DNA of 64,000 bases from Streptococcus bovimastitidis (GCF_001885095.1 NZ_LZDD01000002.1:1-64000); one strand, 5' to 3'. Shown: positions 50,576 to 61,222, counted from the first letter of the stretch. Program-made: numbers and translations. Notes: generated by a model not told the origin, from the sequence alone.

Positions 50576-50718
50576 TTTGTCCTCCAGATATGATTAATTA
50601 AGATAGTACCTAAATATAGTATAAAACAAGAATTTGACTCTCAAAAGTCCAATAATTACACAAGTAAATGGCCAAAAATAGACAGGCCATTTAACTTATA
50701 TGAAAACACTCTTTAAAC

Positions 50719-52233
<1,515 letters not shown>

Positions 52234-52238
52234 CTAAA

Positions 52239-52270
52239 AGTAAGCGGTTTCTTTCTATCCTATTATACCA
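52239..52270 (-). promoter_or_regulatory. glpK promoter with cre site
   Basis: The minus strand has TGG-TATAAT (TATAAT at 52262-52267). Downstream is AAGAAACCGCTTACT (52239-52253), which fits the cre consensus WTGNAANCGNWNNCW except one position. It would cover about +2 to +17, a roadblock position. Confidence 0.6.
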
Positions 52271-52315
52271 AAAATTATAAATATGTATAAAAAATAGTAA
52301 TTATTTTAACATTTA

Positions 52316-52348
52316 TAAAAAAACTGTCTTCCTATAGGAAGACAGTTT
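52316..52348 (-). terminator. glyQS-DUF896 terminator
   Basis: A 12-bp perfect stem (52321-52332 with 52337-52348), loop TATA, T-run on the minus strand, a few bases after the DUF896 stop. Confidence 0.85.
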
Positions 52349-52353
52349 GCATA

Positions 52354-52611
52354 TTAGGATTCAGGATCATCTAGAGAACGGCCATGGAGACCTTTTTCTC
52401 TCTGAACTTGACGTAATTTTTCAGGAGTAAGGTCATTTCCTTCCTCATCCACGATTTTAATTCCCTCGATATGATGACGAACAGAACGACGATAGCCTTC
52501 AATATATTCTTGACGTAATTCAGCTTGTTCAACTTTTTCTGGTTCAGTTAAACCGACTGTCTTTTTCTTTCTAGCTAGTTCATTGATACGTTCAATCTTT
52601 TTAGGATCCAT
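52354..52611 (-). CDS. DUF896 family protein (YnzC-like)
   Basis: An 85-residue cytosolic protein with an N-terminal helical hairpin ([31 protein letters not shown]) and the conserved segment [27 protein letters not shown]. The family is uncharacterised; YnzC in Bacillus is in the SOS regulon. It follows glyS by 31 bp and probably shares its transcript. The end of the operon is marked by the terminator above. Confidence 0.88.
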   Translation of the reverse strand: MDPKKIERINELARKKKTVGLTEPEKVEQAELRQEYIEGYRRSVRHHIEGIKIVDEEGNDLTPEKLRQVQREKGLHGRSLDDPES

Positions 52612-52642
52612 GAGTCACCTCTCTTTTCTCTATGATTAAGTT

Positions 52643-54682
52643 TTATTTTGTATTGAGTAAATTAAATTGAGCGACCGTATTTGCTTTTGTCATTAATTCA
52701 CTTAATAGGGCCAAACGGTTGTTTTTAAGCGCCTGATCTTCAGCCATAACCATTGTATTATCAAAGAAAGCAACAATCTTATCTGTTAAGGCGAAGAGTT
52801 GTTCCAGTTTATCTTTTGCTAAACCTGATAAAGTCAATTCCGAAACGGCTTGATACAAGTCTTTTTCTTCTTGATTTTCAAACAAGGCTTGGTTAATCGC
52901 ACTAACTTCTTCTACTTTAGCTGCTAGGTTAAAGACCCGTGATAAGTTCTCAACTGCTGTTTTATAGTCGCTAGTCTTAGATGCTTCTGCTAAAGCCTCT
53001 GCCGTTGCTAACATTTCTGGCACTTGGAAGTTTGAACTTGCTAAGACTGCATCTCTGATATCTTTAGGAATAGCTTTACCCATCATTTTTTCGACACGCG
53101 CAGCAATGAAGTCCATAACTTGACTTTGATTATCATATGTCAAACTATCAAAGCTTAGGGCGAAGCAATTCTCAATCAACTCATCCATCGGAATATTCCA
53201 ACCGAAAGCTTCAAGAATGCGGACAAGACCTTGAGTAGCACGACGAAGAGCATATGGGTCATTTGAACCACTTGGAATGAGGCCTACTGAGAAGAATGAT
53301 AAGAGGGTATCCAACTTATCGGCAAGAGCAAGTACAGCCCCTTCTTTGGTCTCTGGCAGTTGCCCATCAGCAGAGCTTGGTAAATAATGTTCCCGAATGG
53401 CAGTTGCGACAGCAGCATCCTCACCAGCTAGGAGAGCGTATTTTTCCCCCATTAATCCTTGCAGTTCGTCAAACTCGCCAACCATACCTGTTAAGAGGTC
53501 AAATTTGTAAATTTGGCTAGCGCGTACAACAGCTTTTGTTTCTTCTGGATTTAAAGTTGCTTTCTCAGCAAGGTATTTAGCTATCACACCTGTTCTTTCC
53601 ATATGTTCAGCAAGTGAACCAATTTTTTCGTGGAAAGTCACATGTTCTAATTTAGCAACCAGGTCAGCGATTTGTAATTTTTGGTCTTCACGCCAGAAGA
53701 ATTCACCATCTTCTAAACGGGCAACCAAAACTTTTTCATTGCCTTTGATAACATTTTCCAGATGCTCAGCATTACCGTTACGGACGGAAATAAAGTTTGG
53801 CAATAATTTGCCATCTTGATCACGAACAACAAAATAACGTTGGTGATTTTTCATTGATGTTACCAATACTTCTTCTGGAACTGAAAGGTATTTGGCATCA
53901 AATGAGCCCATGAAGGCTGTTGGATATTCAACTAAGTTGAGAACTTCATTTAATAAGCTGTCATCGATATCAACTTGAATACCATGCTTACTTTCTAGGT
54001 CTTTAATTTGACTAAGAATCATTTCCTGACGTTCTTGCGGGTCAGTAATAACTGCTTGTGCTCTTAAATCTGCTTCATAAGAGTCTGCATTCTGAATACT
54101 TGTTTCTTGACCTAGGAAACGATGACCACGAGAAATGCGATCGGATTTAATATCTAAAAATGGCATTTCTAACAAGTGATCATCTAATAAAACAGTTAAG
54201 GTGTGTACTGGACGAATAAATTCAAAGCTATTTTCTGCCCAATGCATTGACACTGGGAAAGTGAGGCTTGCTAGGACTTGAGGAATAGCCAAGAGAACTT
54301 CCTCAGCTTTTTTTCCTTCTTCGTGTTTAGTAACGTAGACGTATTCTTCACCTTTAATTTCTCTAAAGGTAATGTCGTCTGTTGTAAGTCCTTTACCTCG
54401 TACAAAACCTTGAGCAGCTTTTGAGAAGTTTCCATCAGCGTCAAGGGCAATTTTTTTAGAAGGTCCCTTAAAATCAACTGTTAAATCTTCTTGTTGGTCT
54501 GCAAGTCCTTTAACACGGAAGGCTAAACGACGTGGTGTTGAGAAGGTTTGAATGGTATCAAAACTCAAACGGTTTTCTTCTAAGAAAGCTTGGATTTTTT
54601 GTCCTAATTGTTTTTCACTAGCTGTGACAACATAAGCTGGTAACTCTTCTAGTCCTAATTCTACTAATAACGTTTTGACCAT
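52643..54682 (-). CDS. glyS: Glycyl-tRNA synthetase beta subunit
   Basis: A 679-residue beta subunit of the bacterial alpha2beta2 GlyRS, which binds tRNA-Gly. The N-terminal [13 protein letters not shown] and the central domains ([31 protein letters not shown] [13 protein letters not shown]) are typical, and the C-terminal anticodon-binding domain is present. It shares one base with glyQ. Confidence 0.96.
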   Translation of the reverse strand: MVKTLLVELGLEELPAYVVTASEKQLGQKIQAFLEENRLSFDTIQTFSTPRRLAFRVKGLADQQEDLTVDFKGPSKKIALDADGNFSKAAQGFVRGKGLTTDDITFREIKGEEYVYVTKHEEGKKAEEVLLAIPQVLASLTFPVSMHWAENSFEFIRPVHTLTVLLDDHLLEMPFLDIKSDRISRGHRFLGQETSIQNADSYEADLRAQAVITDPQERQEMILSQIKDLESKHGIQVDIDDSLLNEVLNLVEYPTAFMGSFDAKYLSVPEEVLVTSMKNHQRYFVVRDQDGKLLPNFISVRNGNAEHLENVIKGNEKVLVARLEDGEFFWREDQKLQIADLVAKLEHVTFHEKIGSLAEHMERTGVIAKYLAEKATLNPEETKAVVRASQIYKFDLLTGMVGEFDELQGLMGEKYALLAGEDAAVATAIREHYLPSSADGQLPETKEGAVLALADKLDTLLSFFSVGLIPSGSNDPYALRRATQGLVRILEAFGWNIPMDELIENCFALSFDSLTYDNQSQVMDFIAARVEKMMGKAIPKDIRDAVLASSNFQVPEMLATAEALAEASKTSDYKTAVENLSRVFNLAAKVEEVSAINQALFENQEEKDLYQAVSELTLSGLAKDKLEQLFALTDKIVAFFDNTMVMAEDQALKNNRLALLSELMTKANTVAQFNLLNTK

Positions 54683-55599
54683 TATTCAGCTTCCTCCTTA
54701 AGTAATTCTGCGCGACGGGCCTCATCAAGTAATGGGTAACCCAATTTACGGCGTTCAGCAACAAATGTTTTGGCGACCACACGGGCTAGGTTTCTGATTC
54801 GAGCAATGTAGCCTGCCCGTTCGGTAACTGATACTGCACCTCTGGCATCAAGCAAATTAAAGGTATGTGAACATTTAAGAACATAATCATAAGCAGGGTG
54901 AACTAGGCCTTCTTCAAGAGCACGCCCTGCTTCTTTTTCGAATTTCTCAAAGTTTTCAAGCAACATCTCTTGGTCAGAAATTTCAAATGAATATTTTGAA
55001 TGCTCATATTCTGGTTGAAGGAAAATTTCGCCATACTTAACGCCAGGAGCCCATTCGATATCATAGACTGAATCAACTTCTTGGATATAAGAAGCAAGAC
55101 GTTCAAGGCCATAAGTGACTTCGGCAGTAACTGGGCTAGTCGCAAGCCCACCTACTTGTTGGAAATAAGTAAACTGTGTGATTTCCATACCATCAAGCCA
55201 AACTTCCCAACCAAGACCCGCAGAACCAGTAGAAGGGTTCTCCCAGTTATCCTCAACAAAACGAATATCATGTTCCAAAGGATTAATTCCTAATTTTTCA
55301 AGAGATTCCAAATAAAGTTCTTGAATATTAGAAGGAGATGGTTTCATCACCACTTGAAATTGGTGGTGTTGATAAAGGCGATTAGGGTTCTCACCGTAAC
55401 GACCATCTGCAGGACGACGAGAAGGCTCAACATAGGCCGCATTCCAAGGCTCAGGTCCGATTGCCCGTAAAAAAGTATAAGGACTCATCGTCCCAGCACC
55501 CTTTTCGTTATCATAGGCTTGCATCAACATACAACCCTGATCATTCCAATATTGTTGTAAAGTCAAAATAATTTCTTGAAAGGTTAAATTTTTAGACAT
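54682..55599 (-). CDS. glyQ: Glycyl-tRNA synthetase alpha subunit
   Basis: A 305-residue alpha subunit that carries the class II aminoacylation site. [19 protein letters not shown] is the standard start, with [26 protein letters not shown] and TYFQQVGG as motifs. I use the ATG at 55599, six bases after GGAGG; an adjacent ATG is 3 nt upstream. The T-box leader precedes it. A second RBS and start with the same first seven residues lie 176 bp upstream. Confidence 0.96.
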   Translation of the reverse strand: MSKNLTFQEIILTLQQYWNDQGCMLMQAYDNEKGAGTMSPYTFLRAIGPEPWNAAYVEPSRRPADGRYGENPNRLYQHHQFQVVMKPSPSNIQELYLESLEKLGINPLEHDIRFVEDNWENPSTGSAGLGWEVWLDGMEITQFTYFQQVGGLATSPVTAEVTYGLERLASYIQEVDSVYDIEWAPGVKYGEIFLQPEYEHSKYSFEISDQEMLLENFEKFEKEAGRALEEGLVHPAYDYVLKCSHTFNLLDARGAVSVTERAGYIARIRNLARVVAKTFVAERRKLGYPLLDEARRAELLKEEAE

Positions 55600-55682
55600 C
55601 ATATTCCTCCATATTTTTTATTAATAATAGTGCGACATGAGCCCTTTTTAGCCGATAATGCTGAAAAGGGCGAATTAGTGCA

Positions 55683-55750
55683 TGGCCTAGCTTAAGTCCA
55701 TAGACTTAAGCGTGTGGCAGTTAAACAATCGAAGGTACTGCCACTGGCCA
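55683..55750 (-). other. Three-way-junction-like element in the glyQ leader
   Basis: Inverted repeats nest here: TGGCC (55683-55687) pairs with GGCCA (55746-55750), enclosing CTTAAGTC/GACTTAAG (55691-55698 with 55703-55710) and GTGGCAGT/ACTGCCAC (55714-55721 with 55737-55744). A further hairpin lies at 55641-55671 (GCCCTTTT with AAAAGGGC). It is not a tRNA and no T-run follows. Its origin is unknown. Confidence 0.5.
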
Positions 55751-55775
55751 GGTGAAAAGTTAGGTTTTTTGACAT
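55692..55775 (-). CDS. 27-residue ORF sharing the GlyQ N-terminus
   Basis: A well-placed SD (GGAGG, six bases before ATG) starts MSKNLTFHLASGSTFDC... which ends at a TAA after 27 residues. Codons 1-7 encode MSKNLTF, the same as GlyQ, with four third- or first-position changes that are all silent. After that the sequences differ. It may be a remnant of an older glyQ start left after gene replacement, or an upstream ORF that is translated as a leader. Expression is not shown. Confidence 0.45.
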   Translation of the reverse strand: MSKNLTFHLASGSTFDCLTATRLSLWT

Positions 55776-55869
55776 TGTAATCCTCCAATGGTTATTTTTT
55801 TCTTGTGACGGGAGTCCCTTTGACAGAGCATGACAGAAGAATCCTTTTAATATTTTGTCTCAACTCTCA

Positions 55870-56117
55870 GGGATAGCAAAAAGAACCACTTCCACTCCCC
55901 TATGTCAAAGACATAGGGGCGTCGAAACGCGGTTCCACCCTAATTTATTACTTCATTTATTATTTTCTTAAATGTGAATCCAAGAGACTCAAACATCGAA
56001 AGCGCCAAACCCATTTCATTCTTGCCTAGCTTTCACCACCCTAGAACTCGCTCTATTTCATGATAATAAGTATTCTTTCTTAGTCCTTATTCTACCATAG
56101 ACACTTTATTTTGTCTA
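55870..56117 (-). promoter_or_regulatory. Glycine T-box riboswitch and promoter of glyQ
   Basis: The minus strand has TAGACA (56112-56117), 17 nt, TAGAAT (56089-56094) as promoter. The leader folds a stem I (starting near 56060), with a candidate GGC specifier at 56004-56006. It contains the T-box AGGGTGGAACCGCG (55928-55941) and a terminator hairpin of 10 bp with AAA-containing loop (55897-55906 with 55910-55919), extended by GAACC/GGTTC and a T-run near 55880. Uncharged tRNA-Gly would favour the antiterminator and expression of glyQS. Confidence 0.9.
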
Positions 56118-56149
56118 TTAGATAAGAAACAAGATAGAACGGATTATTT

Positions 56150-56449
56150 TCAAGTAATAGTCCTTTTTGGAATAATAACTTCTTTAATTATGCGATTCTC
56201 TTCATCAATTCTGATATTGATGACCAGTATATAAAAGGAAAAGAGTAACCAAACGGTAATTTTAGCATGTCAAAGTAAAACAATCCCAATCAATTCCGAG
56301 CAAATATTTAGAAAATAATTGCGATGTTAAATATAGCGAAAAATCCAATGGTCAACATATCGATGATTATTAGCAATCATCAATTTAACTGTCCAAATGC
56401 CCTCTAACAATTGAGTTAGTTTTTGAAGAACAACAAGTGAATAAAACAT
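56150..56449 (-). pseudogene. Decayed gene for a small membrane protein
   Basis: One continuous frame of 100 codons runs from ATG at 56449 to TGA at 56150, broken by two in-frame stops: TAA at 56327-56329 (after ...HWIFRYI) and TGA at 56270-56272 (before HAKITVW). The three parts (40, 18 and 39 residues) read as one hydrophobic protein, with stretches such as VWLLFSFYILVINI and ending VIIPKRTIT. No SD is seen. Its family is unknown to me. The rest of 55603-56550 is the glyQ leader on the right and 100 bp with no feature on the left. Confidence 0.5.
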
Positions 56450-56550
56450 TATGACTTTAATCTTGAAGTTTAATTATATTTATTTTAAATAAATGATAAG
56501 ATTTTGTAGATATGAAAAAGCCTGATTTGTCAACCAAGCTTTTAAACCAA

Positions 56551-57393
56551 TTAGAAATCTTTGGTATCAGGGTCAGGTACAGGTGTAAGACCTTGAATAT
56601 TTTTAATTTTTTCTGCGTCTTCAGCAGAGAGTTCAATGTCAAAGAAGTCAAGATTTGCTTTGATACGTTCTTCATGAACTGATTTAGGTAAAGGAAGGAA
56701 TCCTTGGTAAACTGACCAAGCAAGAGCAATTTGGGCAACTGACTTACCATACTTTTCAGCTAGAGCTAACATGGTTTCATTTTCAAAAATATCACCTTGT
56801 CCAAGAGGGCTCCAAGCTTCAATAACAATATCATGTTTTTTACAATAGTCGACAACTTCTGTTTGGTAACACCCTGGTGCCAGTCTGATTTGGTTAACTG
56901 CAGGTTTTATTTTTGCTGTATTTGCTAAGGCTTCCAAATGATGTACCATAAAGTTGCTGACACCAATGGTTTTTATTAAACCAGCTTCAACAGCTTCCTC
57001 CATATAACGCCAAGCTTCAGCATTGGCTTCTTTCCAACGATCACGGAGAGCTTTTGGATTTGGCCAGTGGATGAGGTACAAATCAATATAATCAAGCCCA
57101 AGTCGTTTTAGTGATGCTGCTAAAGCTTCTTTAGCGCCATCATAACTATGAGCATCATTCCACAATTTAGTTGTGACAAATAGTTGATCCCTTGCAATAC
57201 CAGAATCTTTAATAGCTCGACCAACACTTTCCTCGTTTTTATAGACAGCGGCTGTATCAATATGACGATAGCCAGCTTTAATTGCAGCTAAAGTTGATTG
57301 GTAGGCTTCTTCACCATCTGCAGCTTTAAAGGTACCAAAACCGACGATTGGAATAGTTAAACCATTATTCATCATTAAATCTTTGTTCATCAT
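56551..57393 (-). CDS. Aldo/keto reductase family oxidoreductase
   Basis: A 280-residue AKR with the NADPH/substrate catalytic set Asp (RHIDTAAVYKNEESVG), Tyr, Lys (KLWNDAHS) and His (LIHWPNPKA) of the 2,5-diketo-gluconate reductase/YvgN type. Substrate is unknown; it may detoxify carbonyls such as methylglyoxal. It has an AAGGAGG SD. It is a single-gene unit between glyQ and nagA. Confidence 0.9.
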   Translation of the reverse strand: MMNKDLMMNNGLTIPIVGFGTFKAADGEEAYQSTLAAIKAGYRHIDTAAVYKNEESVGRAIKDSGIARDQLFVTTKLWNDAHSYDGAKEALAASLKRLGLDYIDLYLIHWPNPKALRDRWKEANAEAWRYMEEAVEAGLIKTIGVSNFMVHHLEALANTAKIKPAVNQIRLAPGCYQTEVVDYCKKHDIVIEAWSPLGQGDIFENETMLALAEKYGKSVAQIALAWSVYQGFLPLPKSVHEERIKANLDFFDIELSAEDAEKIKNIQGLTPVPDPDTKDF

Positions 57394-57485
57394 TTTACCT
57401 CCTTATAAAAAGCGAAGCATCACATTAATCATCATAATGGATGCAAATATCCTATCACTATTTTATCACAATCAAGAACGAGTCA

Positions 57486-57522
57486 AAAAGAAAAAGATTA
57501 AGACGATTGACATCTTAACCTT
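57486..57522 (-). terminator. nagA terminator
   Basis: An 8-bp stem with one G-T pair (57496-57503 with 57513-57520), then TTTTTCTTTTT on the minus strand. Confidence 0.75.
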
Positions 57523-57530
57523 TTATAATT

Positions 57531-58679
57531 TTATGCTTGATAAACTTTATTGCCATCCAAATAAGTCGCCACCAATTCCAAATCATTATCTAAAACAATG
57601 AAATCAGCTGCATAGTCTTCCTTAATTTGACCACAAACATCATCAATTCCAACTGACTTAGCTGCAACGAGAGAAGACATGCGAATAGCTTCTTCTGGAC
57701 TTGCAATTCCCCAGGCAACAACATTTTTAATGCCGTCTTTTAACTTGAGAATGGAGCCAGCTAAACTTCCAGATGATTTCAAACGTGCTGTTCCATTTTC
57801 AACGATAACAGGGAACTCACCCAACATATAATCACCATCTGGTGAACCACCTGCACGCATACAGTCGGTAATCATCGCGACATGGTCATGGCCTTTTTGT
57901 TGCATCAAAATATCGCAGGCAACTGGCGAAACGTGGTGTCCGTCACAGATCAACTCAGCGTAAGTATTAGGAATATTATAAACCGCACCAACCATTCCTG
58001 GCTCACGATGAGTCAAACCTCTCATCCCATTGTAGGCATGAACCCAAACACTTGCACCAGCATCAACAATTTTTTTAGCTTCTTCGTAGGTTCCGTTAGA
58101 ATGCCCAAGGGCCACAGTAACGCCTTGTTCAGTCAAAGTAGATACGAACTCTGCAACACCCTCACGCTCTGGTGCCAGGGCAATTTTTTTAATCAGACCA
58201 TTTGCTGCTTTTTGCCAAGCAGCAAACTCATCAAGACGAGGGTTCTTCATGTAAATTGGGTTTTGAGCGCCTTTATATTCTTCCGTAAAATAAGGACCCT
58301 CAAAATAAATCCCCTGAATTTTTGCACCCTTAACATCTTCAGCCACAGAAGCAATTGTCGCAGAAACTTTTTCTAACTGCTCAAAAGATGAGGTCAGTGT
58401 TGTTGGTAAAAATGAGGTAACACCAGTTGATAAAAGCCCTTGGCTCATGCGATGAATACCTTCAGCAGAATTATCCATAACATCTGCACCAGCAAAGCCA
58501 TGAATATGCGTATCAACTAGTCCAGGAGCAATTTGATACCCACTGTAATCAATGATGTCTGCCCCTTCTGGTTCTGACTCAGACCATTGTCCAAACTTAC
58601 CATTTTCAATTTTTAGATAACCGGCTTTTTTGACATGATCTGGGTAATAAAAACAATCAGCTTTAAGATAACTTGTCAT
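57531..58679 (-). CDS. nagA: N-acetylglucosamine-6-phosphate deacetylase
   Basis: A 382-residue metal-dependent amidohydrolase that feeds GlcNAc-6P into glycolysis and wall synthesis. Motifs are LVDTHIHGFAGAD (HxH), GIYFEGPY, ALGHSNGTYEEA and VHAYNGMRG. It has its own promoter with a NagR-type operator and a GGGAGG SD. nagB is not in the window. Confidence 0.95.
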   Translation of the reverse strand: MTSYLKADCFYYPDHVKKAGYLKIENGKFGQWSESEPEGADIIDYSGYQIAPGLVDTHIHGFAGADVMDNSAEGIHRMSQGLLSTGVTSFLPTTLTSSFEQLEKVSATIASVAEDVKGAKIQGIYFEGPYFTEEYKGAQNPIYMKNPRLDEFAAWQKAANGLIKKIALAPEREGVAEFVSTLTEQGVTVALGHSNGTYEEAKKIVDAGASVWVHAYNGMRGLTHREPGMVGAVYNIPNTYAELICDGHHVSPVACDILMQQKGHDHVAMITDCMRAGGSPDGDYMLGEFPVIVENGTARLKSSGSLAGSILKLKDGIKNVVAWGIASPEEAIRMSSLVAAKSVGIDDVCGQIKEDYAADFIVLDNDLELVATYLDGNKVYQA

Positions 58680-58706
58680 TCTAATCCTCCCTTTGTACTA
58701 ACTGCT

Positions 58707-58750
58707 ATTATACGCCTATTTATTTATTTTGTAAATGGTATAGACCATTT
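58707..58750 (-). promoter_or_regulatory. nagA promoter with NagR-type operator
   Basis: The minus strand has TTTACA (58730-58735), a 17-nt spacer and TATAAT (58707-58712). Overlapping the -35 is AAATGGT-N4-ACCATTT (58733-58750), with the TGGTCTATACCA core typical of NagR/YvoA (GntR family) sites. Binding would block the promoter until GlcNAc-6P or GlcN-6P releases it. No nagR is in the window. Confidence 0.65.
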
Positions 58751-58853
58751 TAATATTTTCTTCTGTCCTATTATTTTTAATGCTCCGAAATCTTTAATTT
58801 CTTTTCTAATAGGTGTATAATGGTTACTGTAGCATTTTATAAAAGGAGAATTC

Positions 58854-59531
58854 ATGAAGCAAGTAAAAACTGAAAGACTATTTCTTATTTTAAGTCTTTT
58901 AATGATAGTAGTCGCTTCTGGCATTTATTTCACTTTTGCTAGAAATTATATGGGCAAACCACTAGCTAATGCCAGCCAAACAGAAACGACTCATGTAAAG
59001 AAAACAAATTATCTCAGCAAAGCTATTGAAGGCGTTCGCTTAGCTGAAGAAAAACCAAGTACTGAATCAATTGACTCTGCTCAAAAACTTTTGGATAAAG
59101 TGAAAAAGTCAGAAACCAAATTAAGTTTACAAGATCGTCTTGATAAATTGAAAAAAAATCTGGCCATCGAAAAAGAAGCCTTGAAAAAGCTCGAAGAAGC
59201 TGAAAAAAATCCTAGTGCAGAAACTAAAGAAGCTGCTCAAAAAGCCATTGATAAAGTTACAGACGAAAAGAAAAAAGCTGACTATCAAAGTCGACTTGAT
59301 GCCATAACTTTACCTGAGGAAACTGCTGAAACAGCTGAGGCTGAAGCCCAAACAGACGCCGCAACAGTAACCCCTGATGCAGGAGCAACATATACTGAAC
59401 AAGCACCTGCCGAATCTTATGTCCCCCAAGCACCTGCAGTTGAGCCAACAACGCCACCTGTAGCAAGTGATCCTGGAACGGCTACACCTTCTACCCCAAG
59501 TGATACTGATGGTGGAACAACAACAAATTAA
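58854..59531 (+). CDS. Hypothetical secreted or membrane-anchored repeat protein
   Basis: A 225-residue protein. Residues 10-30 form a hydrophobic N-terminal signal/anchor (LFLILSLLMIVVASGIYFTFA) with no lipobox. Residues ~55-155 hold two related charged helical repeats of about 45 residues (SIDSAQKLLDKVKK...LQDRLDKLK and TKEAAQKAIDKVTDEKKKADYQSRLDAI). The last ~70 residues are Thr/Pro/Ala-rich, with no LPxTG motif. It is probably an extracytoplasmic stalk-like protein. It is divergent from nagA and monocistronic. Function is unknown. Confidence 0.75.
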   Translation: MKQVKTERLFLILSLLMIVVASGIYFTFARNYMGKPLANASQTETTHVKKTNYLSKAIEGVRLAEEKPSTESIDSAQKLLDKVKKSETKLSLQDRLDKLKKNLAIEKEALKKLEEAEKNPSAETKEAAQKAIDKVTDEKKKADYQSRLDAITLPEETAETAEAEAQTDAATVTPDAGATYTEQAPAESYVPQAPAVEPTTPPVASDPGTATPSTPSDTDGGTTTN

Positions 59532-59537
59532 TAATCA

Positions 59538-59567
59538 TAAAACCGCTTTTCAATCAAAGCGGTTTTT
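59538..59567 (+). terminator. Terminator of the repeat protein gene
   Basis: A 10-bp stem (59540-59549 with 59556-59565), loop TCAATC, T-run on the plus strand. Confidence 0.85.
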
Positions 59568-59644
59568 CTGATGACTTTATAAACTGACTCGCAACTTTCA
59601 AATTTGAATAACGAAAAAATTGCTAGATTCAGCTAATCTAATAC

Positions 59645-59685
59645 AAAAAGAGCTCGAACAGCAAAGTTCGAGCTCTTTGATTTTT
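59645..59685 (-). terminator. degV terminator
   Basis: A 13-bp perfect stem (59647-59659 with 59666-59678) and TTTTTG on the minus strand, overlapping the end of the gene. Confidence 0.85.
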
Positions 59686-60529
59686 ATGCTTTTTCGTATC
59701 CTAGGAGAATACCTTCTTCTTCAGCGTAGAAACTACATAAACCTGAAGTTGGACAAGTTTCAATAATTGCCTGAGGGAATTTTTCTTGGACTTTCTCAGT
59801 GATTTGTTGGCAAATTTTTTCGTTATTACGTTGAGCAATAAAGATTTTACCACCTTGATAGCCAGCTTTTTCTAATTCTTCAACTACAGAAAGAACTGCT
59901 TTCTTCTGACCTCTGGCTTTTTGTAACAGATCCAGACGTCCTTCGGCACTAGCACAACCAACCATTCGAATATTTAACAAGCCTACTACGGTTCCAATTA
60001 ACTTACTAAGTCGGCCGTTTTTAACAAGATTATCAACCTTGGCCAAAACAAACAATAAACCTGATTTTTGAGTGTAGCTTGTGATGGCATCTACGACTTC
60101 CTGATAATCAAGGCCTTGATTAATTAAGCGCTCTAATTCCAAAACAATCAAGTCCATCTCACCACCCGCAGAAAGTGAATCAATAACATGAACATTAACA
60201 TTTGGGTCTTCTTCTATTAGCATCTCTTTAGCTAAGCGCGCACTATTATGACTTCCTGATAAGGTTCCAGTAATCGTAATAGCAATAACATTTTCAGCAC
60301 CACGATAGGCTTGGAAAAAAGCATCTGGGCTGGGACAAGAAGATGTTGTAGCCTTACTTGTTTGATACATGGCTGTCATCATTTGATCTACGTCTAAATC
60401 AAGACTATCTGTATAGGCCTCATCACCAACACGTAACGTTAAAGGTACTCTTTCATAAGTAAGCATTTCAGATGATGATTTTAGTTCTAATAAATCACAT
60501 CCTGAATCTGCTACAATTTTCCATTTCAT
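59684..60529 (-). CDS. DegV family fatty acid-binding protein
   Basis: A 281-residue DegV/FakB-type protein that binds a fatty acid in a two-domain cleft for FakA phosphorylation. The motif TTSSCPSPDAF (conserved Ser-Cys-Pro) and ITISGTLSGSHNSARLA-like ITGTLSGSH mark the family. Its partner FakA is not here. It is divergent from the TetR gene, 132 bp apart. Confidence 0.88.
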   Translation of the reverse strand: MKWKIVADSGCDLLELKSSSEMLTYERVPLTLRVGDEAYTDSLDLDVDQMMTAMYQTSKATTSSCPSPDAFFQAYRGAENVIAITITGTLSGSHNSARLAKEMLIEEDPNVNVHVIDSLSAGGEMDLIVLELERLINQGLDYQEVVDAITSYTQKSGLLFVLAKVDNLVKNGRLSKLIGTVVGLLNIRMVGCASAEGRLDLLQKARGQKKAVLSVVEELEKAGYQGGKIFIAQRNNEKICQQITEKVQEKFPQAIIETCPTSGLCSFYAEEEGILLGYEKA

Positions 60530-60661
60530 TCTTGTTCTCCTCCAAGACTTACTATTCTAATCCATTTGACAAATAAGTATATTTCTCCTAAAATTATATC
60601 ATTAATGACTAGGAAAAAGCTATAAAATAAAGTCGGATGGGACACTTTAAGGAGATTTGTG

Positions 60662-61222
60662 ATGACTGAAAAACAGATTTCAAAAAAATCACTTAATAAT
60701 TTAAGACAGTTTAATAAAGAAATGCGGGACCTTTGTCGCCAGTCCATTGAGACAGCCCTCATTGAATTATTAGAAGACAAACCTCTAGACCAAATTTCAA
60801 TCTCGCAATTAGTCGCTAAAGCTGGTGTTTCGCGAAATGCCTTCTATCGCAATTACCGGTCAAAAGAAGATATCTTAAAACAACGCTTGGATCAGCTTAT
60901 CCGTCGTATCTTTAAAGAATTAAAATTGTTCGATTTGACAAGCCAGGCTAACCAAGTTTGGTACTACCTCTTCAATGAAGCCAAAAAAGAGGAGCAATTA
61001 TTACGTCTGATTTTCAAAAATCAGCTCCAATTCTTAATTACGCAGATAGTCACTAAAAGACTCAAAGCCTATCAACGCTGGAAATTACATCAACAATCAC
61101 ATTACACCCGCTTATTTTGGAGCAATGCCATTGTTTCAGTTTTAGTCGACTGGATAAAAGATGGCATGCCAAAAAGTGCTGAGGAAATGGCCAATATGGG
61201 GCTTCCATTTCTATCTCAGTAA
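60662..61222 (+). CDS. TetR/AcrR family transcriptional regulator
   Basis: A 186-residue repressor-like protein. The N-terminal HTH (about 20-65) reads IETALIELLEDKPLDQISISQLVAKAG, then VSRNAFYRNYRSKEDIL. The C-terminal ligand domain is variable. I start at ATG 60662 after AAGGAGA; a GTG lies one codon upstream. Divergent from degV, which may be its target (inference). Confidence 0.88.
   Translation: MTEKQISKKSLNNLRQFNKEMRDLCRQSIETALIELLEDKPLDQISISQLVAKAGVSRNAFYRNYRSKEDILKQRLDQLIRRIFKELKLFDLTSQANQVWYYLFNEAKKEEQLLRLIFKNQLQFLITQIVTKRLKAYQRWKLHQQSHYTRLFWSNAIVSVLVDWIKDGMPKSAEEMANMGLPFLSQ

Noticed and set aside
50660..50700. Hairpin AAATGGCC...GGCCATTT after glpK as terminator
   Set aside because: The stem is clear but has no T-run on the minus strand, so it is not called.
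55683..55750. tRNA-like cloverleaf in the glyQ leader
   Set aside because: There is no anticodon arm of 5 bp with a 7-nt loop, no TTCRANY arm and no acceptor stem; only a three-way junction is present.
57882..58376. 164-codon frame opposite nagA
   Set aside because: No SD, shadow of a well conserved enzyme.
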